Assembly: GCA_019508105.1 (NCBI GenBank)
Contig: JAEKMB010000298.1
Coordinates: forward strand, 1-7,574
Length of the DNA: 7,574 nucleotides
DNA from: Alphaproteobacteria bacterium
GTDB lineage: Bacteria > Pseudomonadota > Alphaproteobacteria > Micropepsales > Micropepsaceae
Direction of reading: 5' to 3'
Part shown: positions 1 through 4,887 of the stretch, in pieces
Position numbering within the stretch: position 1 is the first letter of the stretch
Layout: the number at the start of each line of letters is the position of its first letter
Translations under genes and position numbers: made by a program
The notes under the pieces: generated by a model
Told to the model about the DNA's origin: nothing
What the model saw: only the letters and a program-made list of their open reading frames with translations
Databases searched by the model: none

Positions 1-1
1 G

Positions 2-226
2 ACCGAGGCCCTGGCGCGGGTGGCGCCGGGCGCCCCGCCGGCGCGGCGCGCCGCGGTGGAACGGCTGGCCGGCCGGCTGAAGGCGGCGGTGGATTTCGGC
101 CAGGTGGATGAATTGATGTCCGGCGGCGTCGCAGCTTTCATCGCCGACATTACAAAGCAATGTGAACAGATTCACAAAGCGCTCTACAGCTCGTACATCA
201 CCTATGGTGCGGAAACGGTGCTCTGA
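2..226 (+). CDS. Alpha-E domain protein (DUF403), C-terminal fragment
   Basis: The reading frame is open from the first bases of the window, so only about the last 74 residues of the gene are present. The visible part ends in a helical stretch (FIADITKQCEQIHKALYSSY) that resembles the C-terminal helices of alpha-E proteins. These are all-helical proteins of unknown biochemical role, usually encoded between a circularly permuted ATP-grasp protein and a transglutaminase-like peptidase. The stop codon TGA shares one base with the ATG of the next gene (TGATG), which implies translational coupling in one operon. The family call rests as much on that neighbour as on the short sequence. The true start lies upstream of the window, and the internal GTG at 20 should not be taken as the start. 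Confidence 0.7.
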   Translation, partial: TEALARVAPGAPPARRAAVERLAGRLKAAVDFGQVDELMSGGVAAFIADITKQCEQIHKALYSSYITYGAETVL

Positions 227-1191
227 TGTTTTATTCCATCCGCCACGTCACCCGTTTTCGTTACTCCGGTCCCGTCCGCGAGTCGGTGATGGAACTGCGG
301 ATGCAGCCACGTTCCGAAGGGCCGCAGACCTTGCGCTCGTTCCAGATCTCCACCAATCCCCGCGCCCAGCTCTATGCCTATACCGATCACCTGGGCAACG
401 CGGTCTATCACTTCAACCTGCTGCGCGAGCATGAAGAGCTGCGCATCGAGGCCCAGGCCACGGTCGAGATCGGCCAGATGCCGGCCTGGCCGGACCAGCT
501 CGATCCCCTGGAATGGAGCCGCTACAACGACTTCAATCTCAGCGACGATCATTTCGACATGCTGGAACCCTCGCGCTTTGCGCGCCTGTCGCCGGAGCTG
601 GAAAGCTTCATGACCATCGCCGACCTGCAAAAGCCGGTGGGCGATCCGATGCGGGCGCTTCGCACCCTGCAGCGGGGTATCTACGATTCGTTTGAATATG
701 AGCCCGGCGTCACCGAAGTGAATTCCCCCATCGAGGTGGCGCTGGAGCAGCGCCGCGGCGTCTGCCAGGACTTTGCCCATATCATGACGGCAATCGCCCG
801 GACCTGGGGCATCCCGTGCCGTTATGTCTCCGGCTATCTCTATCACAAGGGCAACCGCGATCGCTCCGCGGCCAATGCCACCCATGCCTGGGTGGAAGCC
901 TATCTGCCGTCACTGGGCTGGGTGGGTTTTGATCCCACCAACAATATCATGGCGGGCGAGCGCCATGTCCGCGCCGCCGTCGGCCGGGACTATGCGGATG
1001 TGCCGCCCACCCGCGGCACTTATAAGGGCGATGCCGACAGCGAGCTTTCCATTGCCGTGTCGCTGGAGCCGACCCAGGCGCCGGTGCGCCATGAGGATTT
1101 CCTCAAAGTGGCGCGGCCCATGGCGACGCCCACACCGACCGCCTCAATGCCCGAGCGGCTCTATCACCAGCAGCAGCAACAGCAACAATAG
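226..1191 (+). CDS. Transglutaminase-like cysteine peptidase family protein
   Basis: This is a 321-residue protein. Residues about 4-83 match the N-terminal beta-rich domain of bacterial transglutaminase-like proteins (YSIRHVTRFRYSGPVRES). Residues about 150-240 form the transglutaminase core. The expected catalytic triad is visible: Cys180 in RGVCQDFAH, His220 in ATHAWVEAY and Asp236 in GWVGFDPTNN. The family (COG1305) contains papain-fold peptidases or amide-bond enzymes, probably cytoplasmic here because no signal peptide or membrane segment is seen. It starts one base inside the stop of the alpha-E gene, the usual alphaproteobacterial arrangement. The substrate is unknown. The C-terminus is odd: it ends in seven glutamines (CAG/CAA mixture, 1168-1188) and its stop codon lies inside the left end of a palindromic element, so the natural C-terminus may have been altered. 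Confidence 0.9.
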   Translation: MFYSIRHVTRFRYSGPVRESVMELRMQPRSEGPQTLRSFQISTNPRAQLYAYTDHLGNAVYHFNLLREHEELRIEAQATVEIGQMPAWPDQLDPLEWSRYNDFNLSDDHFDMLEPSRFARLSPELESFMTIADLQKPVGDPMRALRTLQRGIYDSFEYEPGVTEVNSPIEVALEQRRGVCQDFAHIMTAIARTWGIPCRYVSGYLYHKGNRDRSAANATHAWVEAYLPSLGWVGFDPTNNIMAGERHVRAAVGRDYADVPPTRGTYKGDADSELSIAVSLEPTQAPVRHEDFLKVARPMATPTPTASMPERLYHQQQQQQQ

Positions 1192-1312
1192 GCGCGGTCC
1201 TTTTGCGTCGTGAGTTCGTCGCGTCCATACGCTGTCGCTATGGACCGCTCGTGTACGTCTTGTACACGTCGCTAGGCGCTCCTGCTCACGCCACAAAATT
1301 CCTCGCGCCTAT
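1188..1312. repeat. 125-bp nested palindromic element, MITE-like
   Basis: The ends are perfect inverted repeats, ATAGGCGCG (1188-1196) and CGCGCCTAT (1304-1312). Inside them, TTTTGCGTCGTGAG (1201-1214) pairs with 12 of 14 bases at 1285-1298. The core holds two further hairpins: GTCCATA/TATGGAC (1223-1229 and 1239-1245) and CGTGTAC/GTACACG (1250-1256 and 1262-1268, loop GTCTT). There is no reading frame of note inside. If the element proper is GGCGCG...CGCGCC, it is flanked by TA on both sides, which would fit the TA duplication of IS630/mariner-type insertion. The copy number elsewhere in the genome cannot be seen. It could instead be a chance-rich terminator region for the upstream gene, but no U-tract follows the hairpins. 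Confidence 0.6.
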
Positions 1313-1320
1313 GCTATAAT
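1312..1320 (+). promoter_or_regulatory. Extended -10 promoter (TGCTATAAT)
   Basis: TGCTATAAT is a perfect extended -10 and also fits the alphaproteobacterial GCTATA-type -10. No clear -35 is seen upstream. The predicted transcription start, near 1327, lies only about three bases before the ATG at 1330, so the mRNA would be nearly leaderless. The first base of the motif is the last base of the palindromic element. Confidence 0.45.
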
Positions 1321-1329
1321 AGAGAGATC

Positions 1330-1689
1330 ATGACCAAGCGCACCAACAGGAAATTGGGTGGCCGGCTGACAGTGGACGGCATCGCGCTGATCTGGAACGT
1401 CAAGAGCGAGCCCGCCTGGGGGACCACCCATGGCGATATCGGGCTGCGGCTCAGCGTCATGAAGCATGACGAAACACTCACCCGCCATGGCGTTCGCAAG
1501 GCATGGCGCGAGCTGGTGCTGCAATTTCCCTTCGAGCGGCAGCGCCACCCCTCACGCTTTCCCGAAAAGCCCAAGGTCACTTCGGACATGTTGACCGCGG
1601 GCGTGCGCCTGGCCATCGCGGCGGGCTGGAGCCCGGACGGCCGCGGGCGTCCGTTCGAACTGATTTTGGAAGAAAGCGATCTTCCCTAG
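1330..1689 (+). CDS. Hypothetical protein, 119 residues
   Basis: I do not recognise this family. The protein is small, soluble-looking and basic at its N-terminus (MTKRTNRKLGG). It has alternating polar/hydrophobic stretches in the first 50 residues suggestive of beta strands (LTVDGIALIWNVKSE), then an arginine-rich middle and a C-terminal helix-like part (LTAGVRLAIAAGW). There is no signal peptide, membrane helix or cysteine. Codon use matches the GC-rich neighbours and there is no competing frame of better quality. The upstream purine run AGAGAG (1321-1326) sits too close to the ATG for an ordinary ribosome-binding site, which fits near-leaderless translation or former coupling to the gene upstream. 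No terminator is visible after it. Confidence 0.75.
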   Translation: MTKRTNRKLGGRLTVDGIALIWNVKSEPAWGTTHGDIGLRLSVMKHDETLTRHGVRKAWRELVLQFPFERQRHPSRFPEKPKVTSDMLTAGVRLAIAAGWSPDGRGRPFELILEESDLP

Positions 1690-1737
1690 TCGTTGGCCCG
1701 CCTCCGCGATTTACATGCTTAACCTTTCGTAAACATC

Positions 1738-1753
1738 TGGCGGCAAACGGGCA
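1738..1753 (+). promoter_or_regulatory. Weak sigma-54-like site upstream of flbT
   Basis: TGGCGGCAAACGGGCA has the invariant GG and GC dinucleotides at the -24/-12 spacing (GG at 1739-1740, GC at 1751-1752) but lacks the TTGC core. It lies about 58 bp before the flbT start, a sensible place for the flbT-flaF promoter. The match is poor and the call is tentative. Confidence 0.22.
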
Positions 1754-1810
1754 GGCTTTTATTAACCAGCGCGTGGGTACATTCGCCTCCGATCGAGAGG
1801 GAATGGCGCC

Positions 1811-2206
1811 ATGCCGCTGAAATTGTCGTTAAAGCCAGGCGAGAAATTCGTGCTCAATGGCGCGGTTCTGGCCAATGGCGACAAGCGCGCCAGTCTGGTG
1901 ATCCAGAACAAGGCCTGTGTACTGCGCGAAAAGGACATCATGCAGCCGGAAGGGGCCCACACCCCGGCGCGGCGCATCTATCTGGCCATCATGATGATGT
2001 ATCTGGACGGCGAAGCCAGCGAAGAACCCTATAACGAGTTTGCCTTGCGCATGACCGAGTTTATGGGCGCGATCGGCACCCCTGCGATTCTGGCGGCCTG
2101 CGTCGACATCAGCCGCGATGTCGCCCAGGGCTCCTATTACAAGGCGTTGATCGCCTGCCGGAAGCTTTTTGATTTGGAACAGGAGCGCTTGAGCTATGAG
2201 CCTTAA
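1811..2206 (+). CDS. flbT: Flagellar biosynthesis repressor FlbT
   Basis: This 131-residue protein carries the characteristic FlbT opening (MPLKLSLKPGEKFVLNGAV) and the conserved LVIQNKACVLREKDIMQPE and TPARRIYLAIMMMYLD blocks. The length is normal for the family. In Caulobacter FlbT is a cytoplasmic post-transcriptional regulator that acts on the 5' untranslated leader of flagellin mRNA and holds back flagellin synthesis until the hook is complete. Its role here is inferred to be the same, because two flagellin genes with matching leader hairpins follow within 600 bp. The ribosome-binding site is AGAGGGA (1796-1802), about eight bases before the ATG. The 3' end overlaps flaF by 11 bases, indicating co-translation. 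Confidence 0.96.
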   Translation: MPLKLSLKPGEKFVLNGAVLANGDKRASLVIQNKACVLREKDIMQPEGAHTPARRIYLAIMMMYLDGEASEEPYNEFALRMTEFMGAIGTPAILAACVDISRDVAQGSYYKALIACRKLFDLEQERLSYEP

Positions 2207-2543
2207 AGCCTATCAGGCCACACAGGCCGCGACCGAAGATCCCCGCGTGACGGAATACCGGCTGTTCGGCCAAGTCACCGGCGCGCTGCTCAGCGCCAAG
2301 GAAGCAGGCGCCGCCGGCGCTCCACTGGTGGATGCGGTGGACTGGAATCGGCGCCTGTGGCGCACGCTAGCCGCCGACTGCATGGACGACCGCAACACCC
2401 TGACCCAGGATGTGCGCGCCAAGATCATTTCCCTGTCGCTGTGGGTGGCGAAATATTCGCGCAGCGTGACGCGCGAAAAGGCGCCGCTGGATCCCCTGAT
2501 CGAGATCAATCGCACAATCATGCAAGGTCTGAAGGCGAGCTAA
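2196..2543 (+). CDS. flaF: Flagellar biosynthesis regulator FlaF
   Basis: This 115-residue protein matches FlaF throughout: the N-terminal AYQATQAATEDPRVTEYRLFGQVTGALLSA and the central WNRRLWRTLAADC...LTQDVRAKIISLSLWV block. The length is typical. In Alphaproteobacteria FlaF is needed for proper flagellin production or export and works with, or opposite to, FlbT. It is thought to contact flagellin directly. The start lies inside the end of flbT, with AGGAG (2181-2185) ten bases before the ATG. A strong intrinsic terminator starts 23 bases after the stop, so flbT-flaF form a closed two-gene unit that is transcribed separately from the flagellins. Confidence 0.95.
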   Translation: MSLKAYQATQAATEDPRVTEYRLFGQVTGALLSAKEAGAAGAPLVDAVDWNRRLWRTLAADCMDDRNTLTQDVRAKIISLSLWVAKYSRSVTREKAPLDPLIEINRTIMQGLKAS

Positions 2544-2565
2544 CCGGTCTGACAGTTGAATTTCC

Positions 2566-2598
2566 AAAAACCGGCGCCGGCAACGGCGCCGGTTTTTT
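2566..2598 (+). terminator. Intrinsic terminator after flaF
   Basis: A perfect 14-bp stem (2566-2579 with 2584-2597) closes a GCAA tetraloop. The GC core ACCGGCGCCG is followed by six T residues. The A-tract on the left arm means it could also work in the opposite direction. Its T-tract is shared with the next inverted repeat (2597-2620). Confidence 0.93.
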
Positions 2599-2644
2599 CT
2601 TGCCCGGCTCCCGGCAAGAACTGCCCCAAGCGGCAAGCCATGCC
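2597..2644. promoter_or_regulatory. Paired GGCA-N5-TGCC sites, probable FlbD-type enhancer of flagellin 1
   Basis: Two 13-bp palindromes of the form GGCAANNNNTGCC lie at 2613-2625 and 2632-2644, exactly 19 bp apart. An extra inverted repeat, TTCTTGCC/GGCAAGAA (2597-2604 and 2613-2620), overlaps the first. They lie about 70-110 bp upstream of the sigma-54 promoter, the normal position for an enhancer-binding activator. Caulobacter flagellin promoters use FlbD bound to similar GC-rich sites called ftr. The identification with FlbD is by analogy. Confidence 0.6.
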
Positions 2645-2672
2645 TAATGACCCGCACCCGTTAAGCAGAATT

Positions 2673-2685
2673 AATCAAGCATTTT
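2673..2685 (+). promoter_or_regulatory. IHF-like site
   Basis: AATCAAGCATTTT matches 12 of 13 positions of the IHF consensus WATCAANNNNTTR. It lies between the paired enhancer sites and the -24/-12 promoter, where IHF is expected to bend DNA for sigma-54 activation. It is also the most AT-rich patch of this spacer. Confidence 0.5.
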
Positions 2686-2709
2686 CAAGTGCTTGCGCGG
2701 TTAACGGCA

Positions 2710-2725
2710 TGGCATGGGCATTGCA
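2710..2725 (+). promoter_or_regulatory. Sigma-54 promoter of flagellin 1
   Basis: TGGCATGGGCATTGCA matches the sigma-54 consensus TGGCAYGN4TTGCW at every specified position. Taking the C at 2724 as -12, transcription would start near 2736, giving a leader of about 61 bases before the ATG at 2797. Sigma-54 control of flagellins is usual in Caulobacter-type bacteria. Confidence 0.9.
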
Positions 2726-2750
2726 AAGTTCCGGTGGGTCATCTGCCCAA

Positions 2751-2791
2751 GGACCCGCAGAACGCGCGGTCCACCACCAGTAGAATGGAGA
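2751..2791 (+). promoter_or_regulatory. Flagellin 1 mRNA leader hairpin and RBS element
   Basis: GGACC-CGC (2751-2758) pairs with GCG-c-GGTCC (2764-2772, one bulged C) around the loop AGAAC. It begins at predicted +16. The stem ends 24 bases before the start codon. The ribosome-binding stretch AGAATGGAGA (2782-2791) is identical in flagellin 2. TCCA (2770-2773) could alternatively pair with TGGA (2786-2789) and hide the RBS. This is a candidate FlbT target, inferred from conservation with the second leader. Confidence 0.6.
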
Positions 2792-2796
2792 ATATT

Positions 2797-3624
2797 ATGT
2801 CTTTCAGCGTCAACACCAACACCGGCGCCCAAGTCGCGCTCCAATACCTGAATGCCACTCAGGGTCAGCTCGACAGGACCCAGGGTGCGATCAACAGCGG
2901 TCTCAAGGTTGCGACGGCGAAGGATGATGGCGCGATTTACGCTATTGCCCAGAACCAGCGCGGTGCTGTGGCCGGCTTTTCCTCGGTGATCAACAGCCTG
3001 AATAATGGTTCGTCCGCCATCGACGTTGCCCTTTCGGCGGGCCAGTCGATTTCGGACCTGTTGATCCAGTTGAAGCAGAAGGCGCTGTCCGCTGCTGACC
3101 CCTCGCTGGATACCGCGAGCCGTCAGGCGCTGAACGCCAATTTCACGGCCCTGCGCGATCAGATCACCACGATCGTCAAGAATGCCGTCTTCAACAATTT
3201 CAACCTGGTTGATGGTTCGACGAATCAGGTCGAGGCCCTGGCGTCCGCGGACGGCACTCGCCGTATCACGGCTCAGGCCCAGAACATGAAGTTGTCGGGC
3301 TCGATCGTGACGGTCAAGACCACCTCCACGATCTCCACCCAGGCCAAGGCCTCGGCCCTGATCTCTGTCATCCAGGCCTCGCTGACCAACGTCAACTCGG
3401 CCCTGGCCAAGCTGTCGTCGGGCGCTGCGAAGTTCTCGATCCAGGCGACCTTCTCCCAGAAGCTGTCCGATACCCTCACTGCGGGCATCGGCAATCTGGT
3501 GGACGCCAACATGGCGCAGGAAAGCGCCCGGTTGCAGTCGCTTCAGGTCAAGCAGCAACTCGGCGTGCAGGCTCTGTCGATCGCCAACCAGGCGCCGCAG
3601 ACCATCCTGTCGTTGTTCAAGTAA
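2797..3624 (+). CDS. Flagellin 1 (FljK-type, 275 residues)
   Basis: This is a short alphaproteobacterial flagellin. Residues about 1-135 form the N-terminal D0/D1 helices (SVNTNTGAQVALQYL, INSGLKVATAKDDGAIYAIAQNQRG), residues 136-195 a small variable middle, and 196-275 the C-terminal D1/D0 helices ending GVQALSIANQAPQTILSLFK. That ending is close to Caulobacter FljK. It has no cysteines and no large D2/D3 insert. The protein is exported by the flagellar type III system and polymerises into the filament. The start at 2797 is chosen because it gives the same N-terminus and length as flagellin 2 and has the RBS TGGAG six bases upstream. An in-frame ATG at 2689 lies upstream of the sigma-54 promoter and cannot be used from that transcript. 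The gene has its own promoter and terminator. Confidence 0.97.
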   Translation: MSFSVNTNTGAQVALQYLNATQGQLDRTQGAINSGLKVATAKDDGAIYAIAQNQRGAVAGFSSVINSLNNGSSAIDVALSAGQSISDLLIQLKQKALSAADPSLDTASRQALNANFTALRDQITTIVKNAVFNNFNLVDGSTNQVEALASADGTRRITAQAQNMKLSGSIVTVKTTSTISTQAKASALISVIQASLTNVNSALAKLSSGAAKFSIQATFSQKLSDTLTAGIGNLVDANMAQESARLQSLQVKQQLGVQALSIANQAPQTILSLFK

Positions 3625-3649
3625 AGAGCCTTTCAAGAGACTTACGAGG

Positions 3650-3677
3650 AAGGGCGGCGCCACGCGCCGCCCTTTTT
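3650..3677 (+). terminator. Intrinsic terminator after flagellin 1
   Basis: An 11-bp perfect stem (AAGGGCGGCGC at 3650-3660 with GCGCCGCCCTT at 3664-3674) with a CAC loop is followed by TTTTT and more T residues. It lies 25 bases after the stop codon, so the two flagellins are transcribed as separate units. Confidence 0.93.
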
Positions 3678-3770
3678 CTTTTATGGCGCTGCGGCTCTCT
3701 CATGTGTAAGCGTATAAGAGCGTAGTCGGTAAGACTTGTTCACCTTTGGCTGTGCCGGCGTGAACCATTA

Positions 3771-3797
3771 TTTTCCGCGGTTTTCCGCGATTTCCCG
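3771..3797. repeat. 10-bp phased tandem repeats
   Basis: TTTTCCGCGG (3771-3780) and TTTTCCGCGA (3781-3790) are followed by a degenerate third unit TTTCCCG (3791-3797). The 10-bp period matches a helical turn, so the T-tracts lie on one face of the DNA and may bend it, or the repeat may be a multi-site protein-binding patch. It lies about 170-190 bp upstream of the flagellin 2 promoter and has no counterpart before flagellin 1. Confidence 0.5.
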
Positions 3798-3838
3798 TAC
3801 GCAGTTTTTCTGAAAAGTGGAGTTATTTGCCCACTTCA

Positions 3839-3875
3839 CCCGGCAACAATTTCCCTATCCGGCAAATTTTGCCGG
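3839..3875. promoter_or_regulatory. Paired GGCA-N5-TGCC sites, probable FlbD-type enhancer of flagellin 2
   Basis: GGCAACAATTTCC (3842-3854, one arm imperfect) and GGCAAATTTTGCC (3861-3873) lie 19 bp apart, the same spacing as before flagellin 1. The second is the core of a longer 17-bp palindrome, CCGGCAAA-t-TTTGCCGG (3859-3875). The promoter-proximal site is centred about 96 bp before the -24 element. Binding by FlbD is inferred from the Caulobacter flagellin promoters. Confidence 0.6.
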
Positions 3876-3888
3876 GCGGCCCGGCTCC

Positions 3889-3902
3889 CGGGAAAATTCC
3901 CG
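3889..3902. promoter_or_regulatory. Palindrome CGGGAA-aa-TTCCCG
   Basis: This is a perfect 6+6 palindrome with a 2-bp centre, located between the paired enhancer sites and the promoter of flagellin 2. It is a candidate operator for an unidentified regulator. Related TTCCC half-sites occur nearby at 3792-3796 and 3851-3855. There is no equivalent in front of flagellin 1. Confidence 0.35.
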
Positions 3903-3930
3903 CTGGAAGCTATTTTCCTCCGCCACCCAA

Positions 3931-3943
3931 AATCGATGTTTAA
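3931..3943 (+). promoter_or_regulatory. Weak IHF-like site
   Basis: AATCGATGTTTAA matches 11 of 13 positions of WATCAANNNNTTR. It lies between enhancer and promoter, as in flagellin 1, which is the main reason for listing it. Confidence 0.25.
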
Positions 3944-3961
3944 CCACATCTTACCGCTCTC

Positions 3962-3977
3962 CGGCACGGCCCTTGAA
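3962..3977 (+). promoter_or_regulatory. Sigma-54 promoter of flagellin 2, imperfect -12
   Basis: CGGCACGGCCCTTGAA keeps the GGCACG of the -24 element and the TTG of the -12 element at correct spacing. The normally invariant GC at -12 reads GA, and the first T is C. The predicted start is near 3988, with a leader of about 64 bases. Position and shared downstream architecture make it convincing, but it may be weaker than the flagellin 1 promoter. Confidence 0.75.
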
Positions 3978-4003
3978 ATAGGCTAGGCGGGCAAAACGCC
4001 CAA

Positions 4004-4044
4004 AGTCCGTCCCAGAAGGGCCGGACTGGATACCAGAATGGAGA
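4004..4044 (+). promoter_or_regulatory. Flagellin 2 mRNA leader hairpin and RBS element
   Basis: AGTCCG-t-CCC (4004-4013) pairs with GGG-c-CGGACT (4018-4027) around the loop AGAA. The only flaw is one T/C mismatch. It begins at predicted +17 and ends 24 bases before the ATG, the same geometry as flagellin 1 though the stem sequence differs. AGAATGGAGA (4035-4044) repeats the flagellin 1 RBS element. CTGG-ATA-CCAG (4026-4036) could form a competing hairpin. This is a candidate FlbT binding site. Confidence 0.6.
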
Positions 4045-4051
4045 GACCAAA

Positions 4052-4879
4052 ATGTCTTTTAGCGTCAACACGAATACCAGCGCCGCTATCGCGCTGCAGT
4101 ACCTCACCGCCACCCAGGGTCAACTCGCTCAGACCCAGTCGCATATCAACAGCGGCCTGAAGGTTGCCAATGCGCGTGACGATGGCGCGGTCTACGCGAT
4201 TGCCCAGAATCAGCGCGGTCAGGTGGCGGGTTATACGGCCGTCATCAACTCGATCAACAACGCCACCTCTTCGGTTGACGTCGCCTTGTCGGCGGGCCAG
4301 TCGATTTCGGACCTGTTGATCCAGCTGAAGACCAAGGCGCTCGCCGCGGCTGACTCCTCGCTCGATACCGCGAGCCGTCAGGCGCTGAACGCCAACTTCA
4401 CCGCCCTGCGCGATCAAATCACCACGATCGTAAGCAATGCGGTGTTCAACGGCTTCAATCTGGTGAACGGTTCGACCAACCAGATCACGGCTCTGGCCTC
4501 GGCCGACGGCACCCGCCGTATCACGACCGCTGCCCAGAACCTGAAGCTGTCGGGCGCCATCGTGACCGTGAAGTCCACGGCCACGATTTCGACCCAGGCC
4601 AAGGCGTCCACTTTGGTCGCCACGATCCAGACCTCGCTGACCAACGTCAACTCGGCCCTGGCCAAGTTGTCCTCGGGCGCCGCGAAGTTCTCGATCCAGG
4701 CGACCTTCGCCCAGAAGCTGTCCGATACCCTGACTGCGGGCATCGGCAACCTGGTCGACGCCAACCTGGCGCAGGAAAGTGCCACTCTCCAGGCTCTGCA
4801 GGTCAAGCAGCAGCTCGGCGTGCAGGCCCTGTCCATCGCCAACCAGGGTCCGCAGACCATTCTCTCGCTGTTCCGCTAA
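4052..4879 (+). CDS. Flagellin 2 (FljK-type, 275 residues)
   Basis: This is a tandem paralogue of flagellin 1 with the same length. About 230 of 275 residues are identical by hand count and no gaps are needed. The N-terminal SVNTNTSAAIALQYL and C-terminal GVQALSIANQGPQTILSLFR ends are the polymerisation helices. Most differences fall in residues 10-75 and in the 145-195 segment, which should be the most exposed part of the subunit. Several blocks are identical at DNA level, for example 36 bases at 3034-3069 and 4289-4324, so the duplication is recent or maintained by gene conversion. The RBS GGAGAG (4040-4045) lies six bases before the ATG. The protein is exported by the flagellar type III system. 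It has its own promoter and a terminator-like hairpin follows. Confidence 0.97.
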   Translation: MSFSVNTNTSAAIALQYLTATQGQLAQTQSHINSGLKVANARDDGAVYAIAQNQRGQVAGYTAVINSINNATSSVDVALSAGQSISDLLIQLKTKALAAADSSLDTASRQALNANFTALRDQITTIVSNAVFNGFNLVNGSTNQITALASADGTRRITTAAQNLKLSGAIVTVKSTATISTQAKASTLVATIQTSLTNVNSALAKLSSGAAKFSIQATFAQKLSDTLTAGIGNLVDANLAQESATLQALQVKQQLGVQALSIANQGPQTILSLFR

Positions 4880-4887
4880 GCCAAGGC

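Larger units (their letters stand above)
3625..4051. other. Flagellin intergenic control region
   Basis: This 427-bp stretch has no credible gene. In order it holds the flagellin 1 terminator, a GTTCAC/GTGAAC inverted repeat (3738-3743 and 3760-3765), three 10-bp phased TTTTCCGCG-type repeats, the 11-bp palindrome TTTTC-t-GAAAA (3806-3816), paired enhancer sites, a GGGAA/TTCCC palindrome, a weak IHF-like site, a sigma-54 promoter and the flagellin 2 leader. The density of symmetric sites is much higher than in the other gaps of the window. Confidence 0.8.

Noticed and set aside
202..885. 227-residue minus-strand open frame across the transglutaminase gene
   Set aside because: The plus-strand frame has a complete catalytic triad and domain match. 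The minus frame is a GC-rich shadow.
1223..1268. Core hairpins as an intrinsic terminator of the transglutaminase gene
   Set aside because: Neither hairpin is followed by a T-tract, and both sit inside the larger symmetric element.
2689..2796. In-frame upstream ATG extending flagellin 1 by 36 residues
   Set aside because: The extension covers the sigma-54 promoter, the leader hairpin and the RBS. Flagellin 2 has no such extension.
2701..3663. A 320-residue open frame on the minus strand opposite flagellin 1, and a similar 144-residue one at 3983-4417
   Set aside because: These are antisense shadows of the biased flagellin codons. They recur in both paralogues, are arginine/glycine/valine-rich, and have no plausible start signals.
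3771..3902. CRISPR-like array
   Set aside because: The repeats are 10 bp and directly adjacent, without spacers of constant size. The other symmetric sites are unrelated palindromes.
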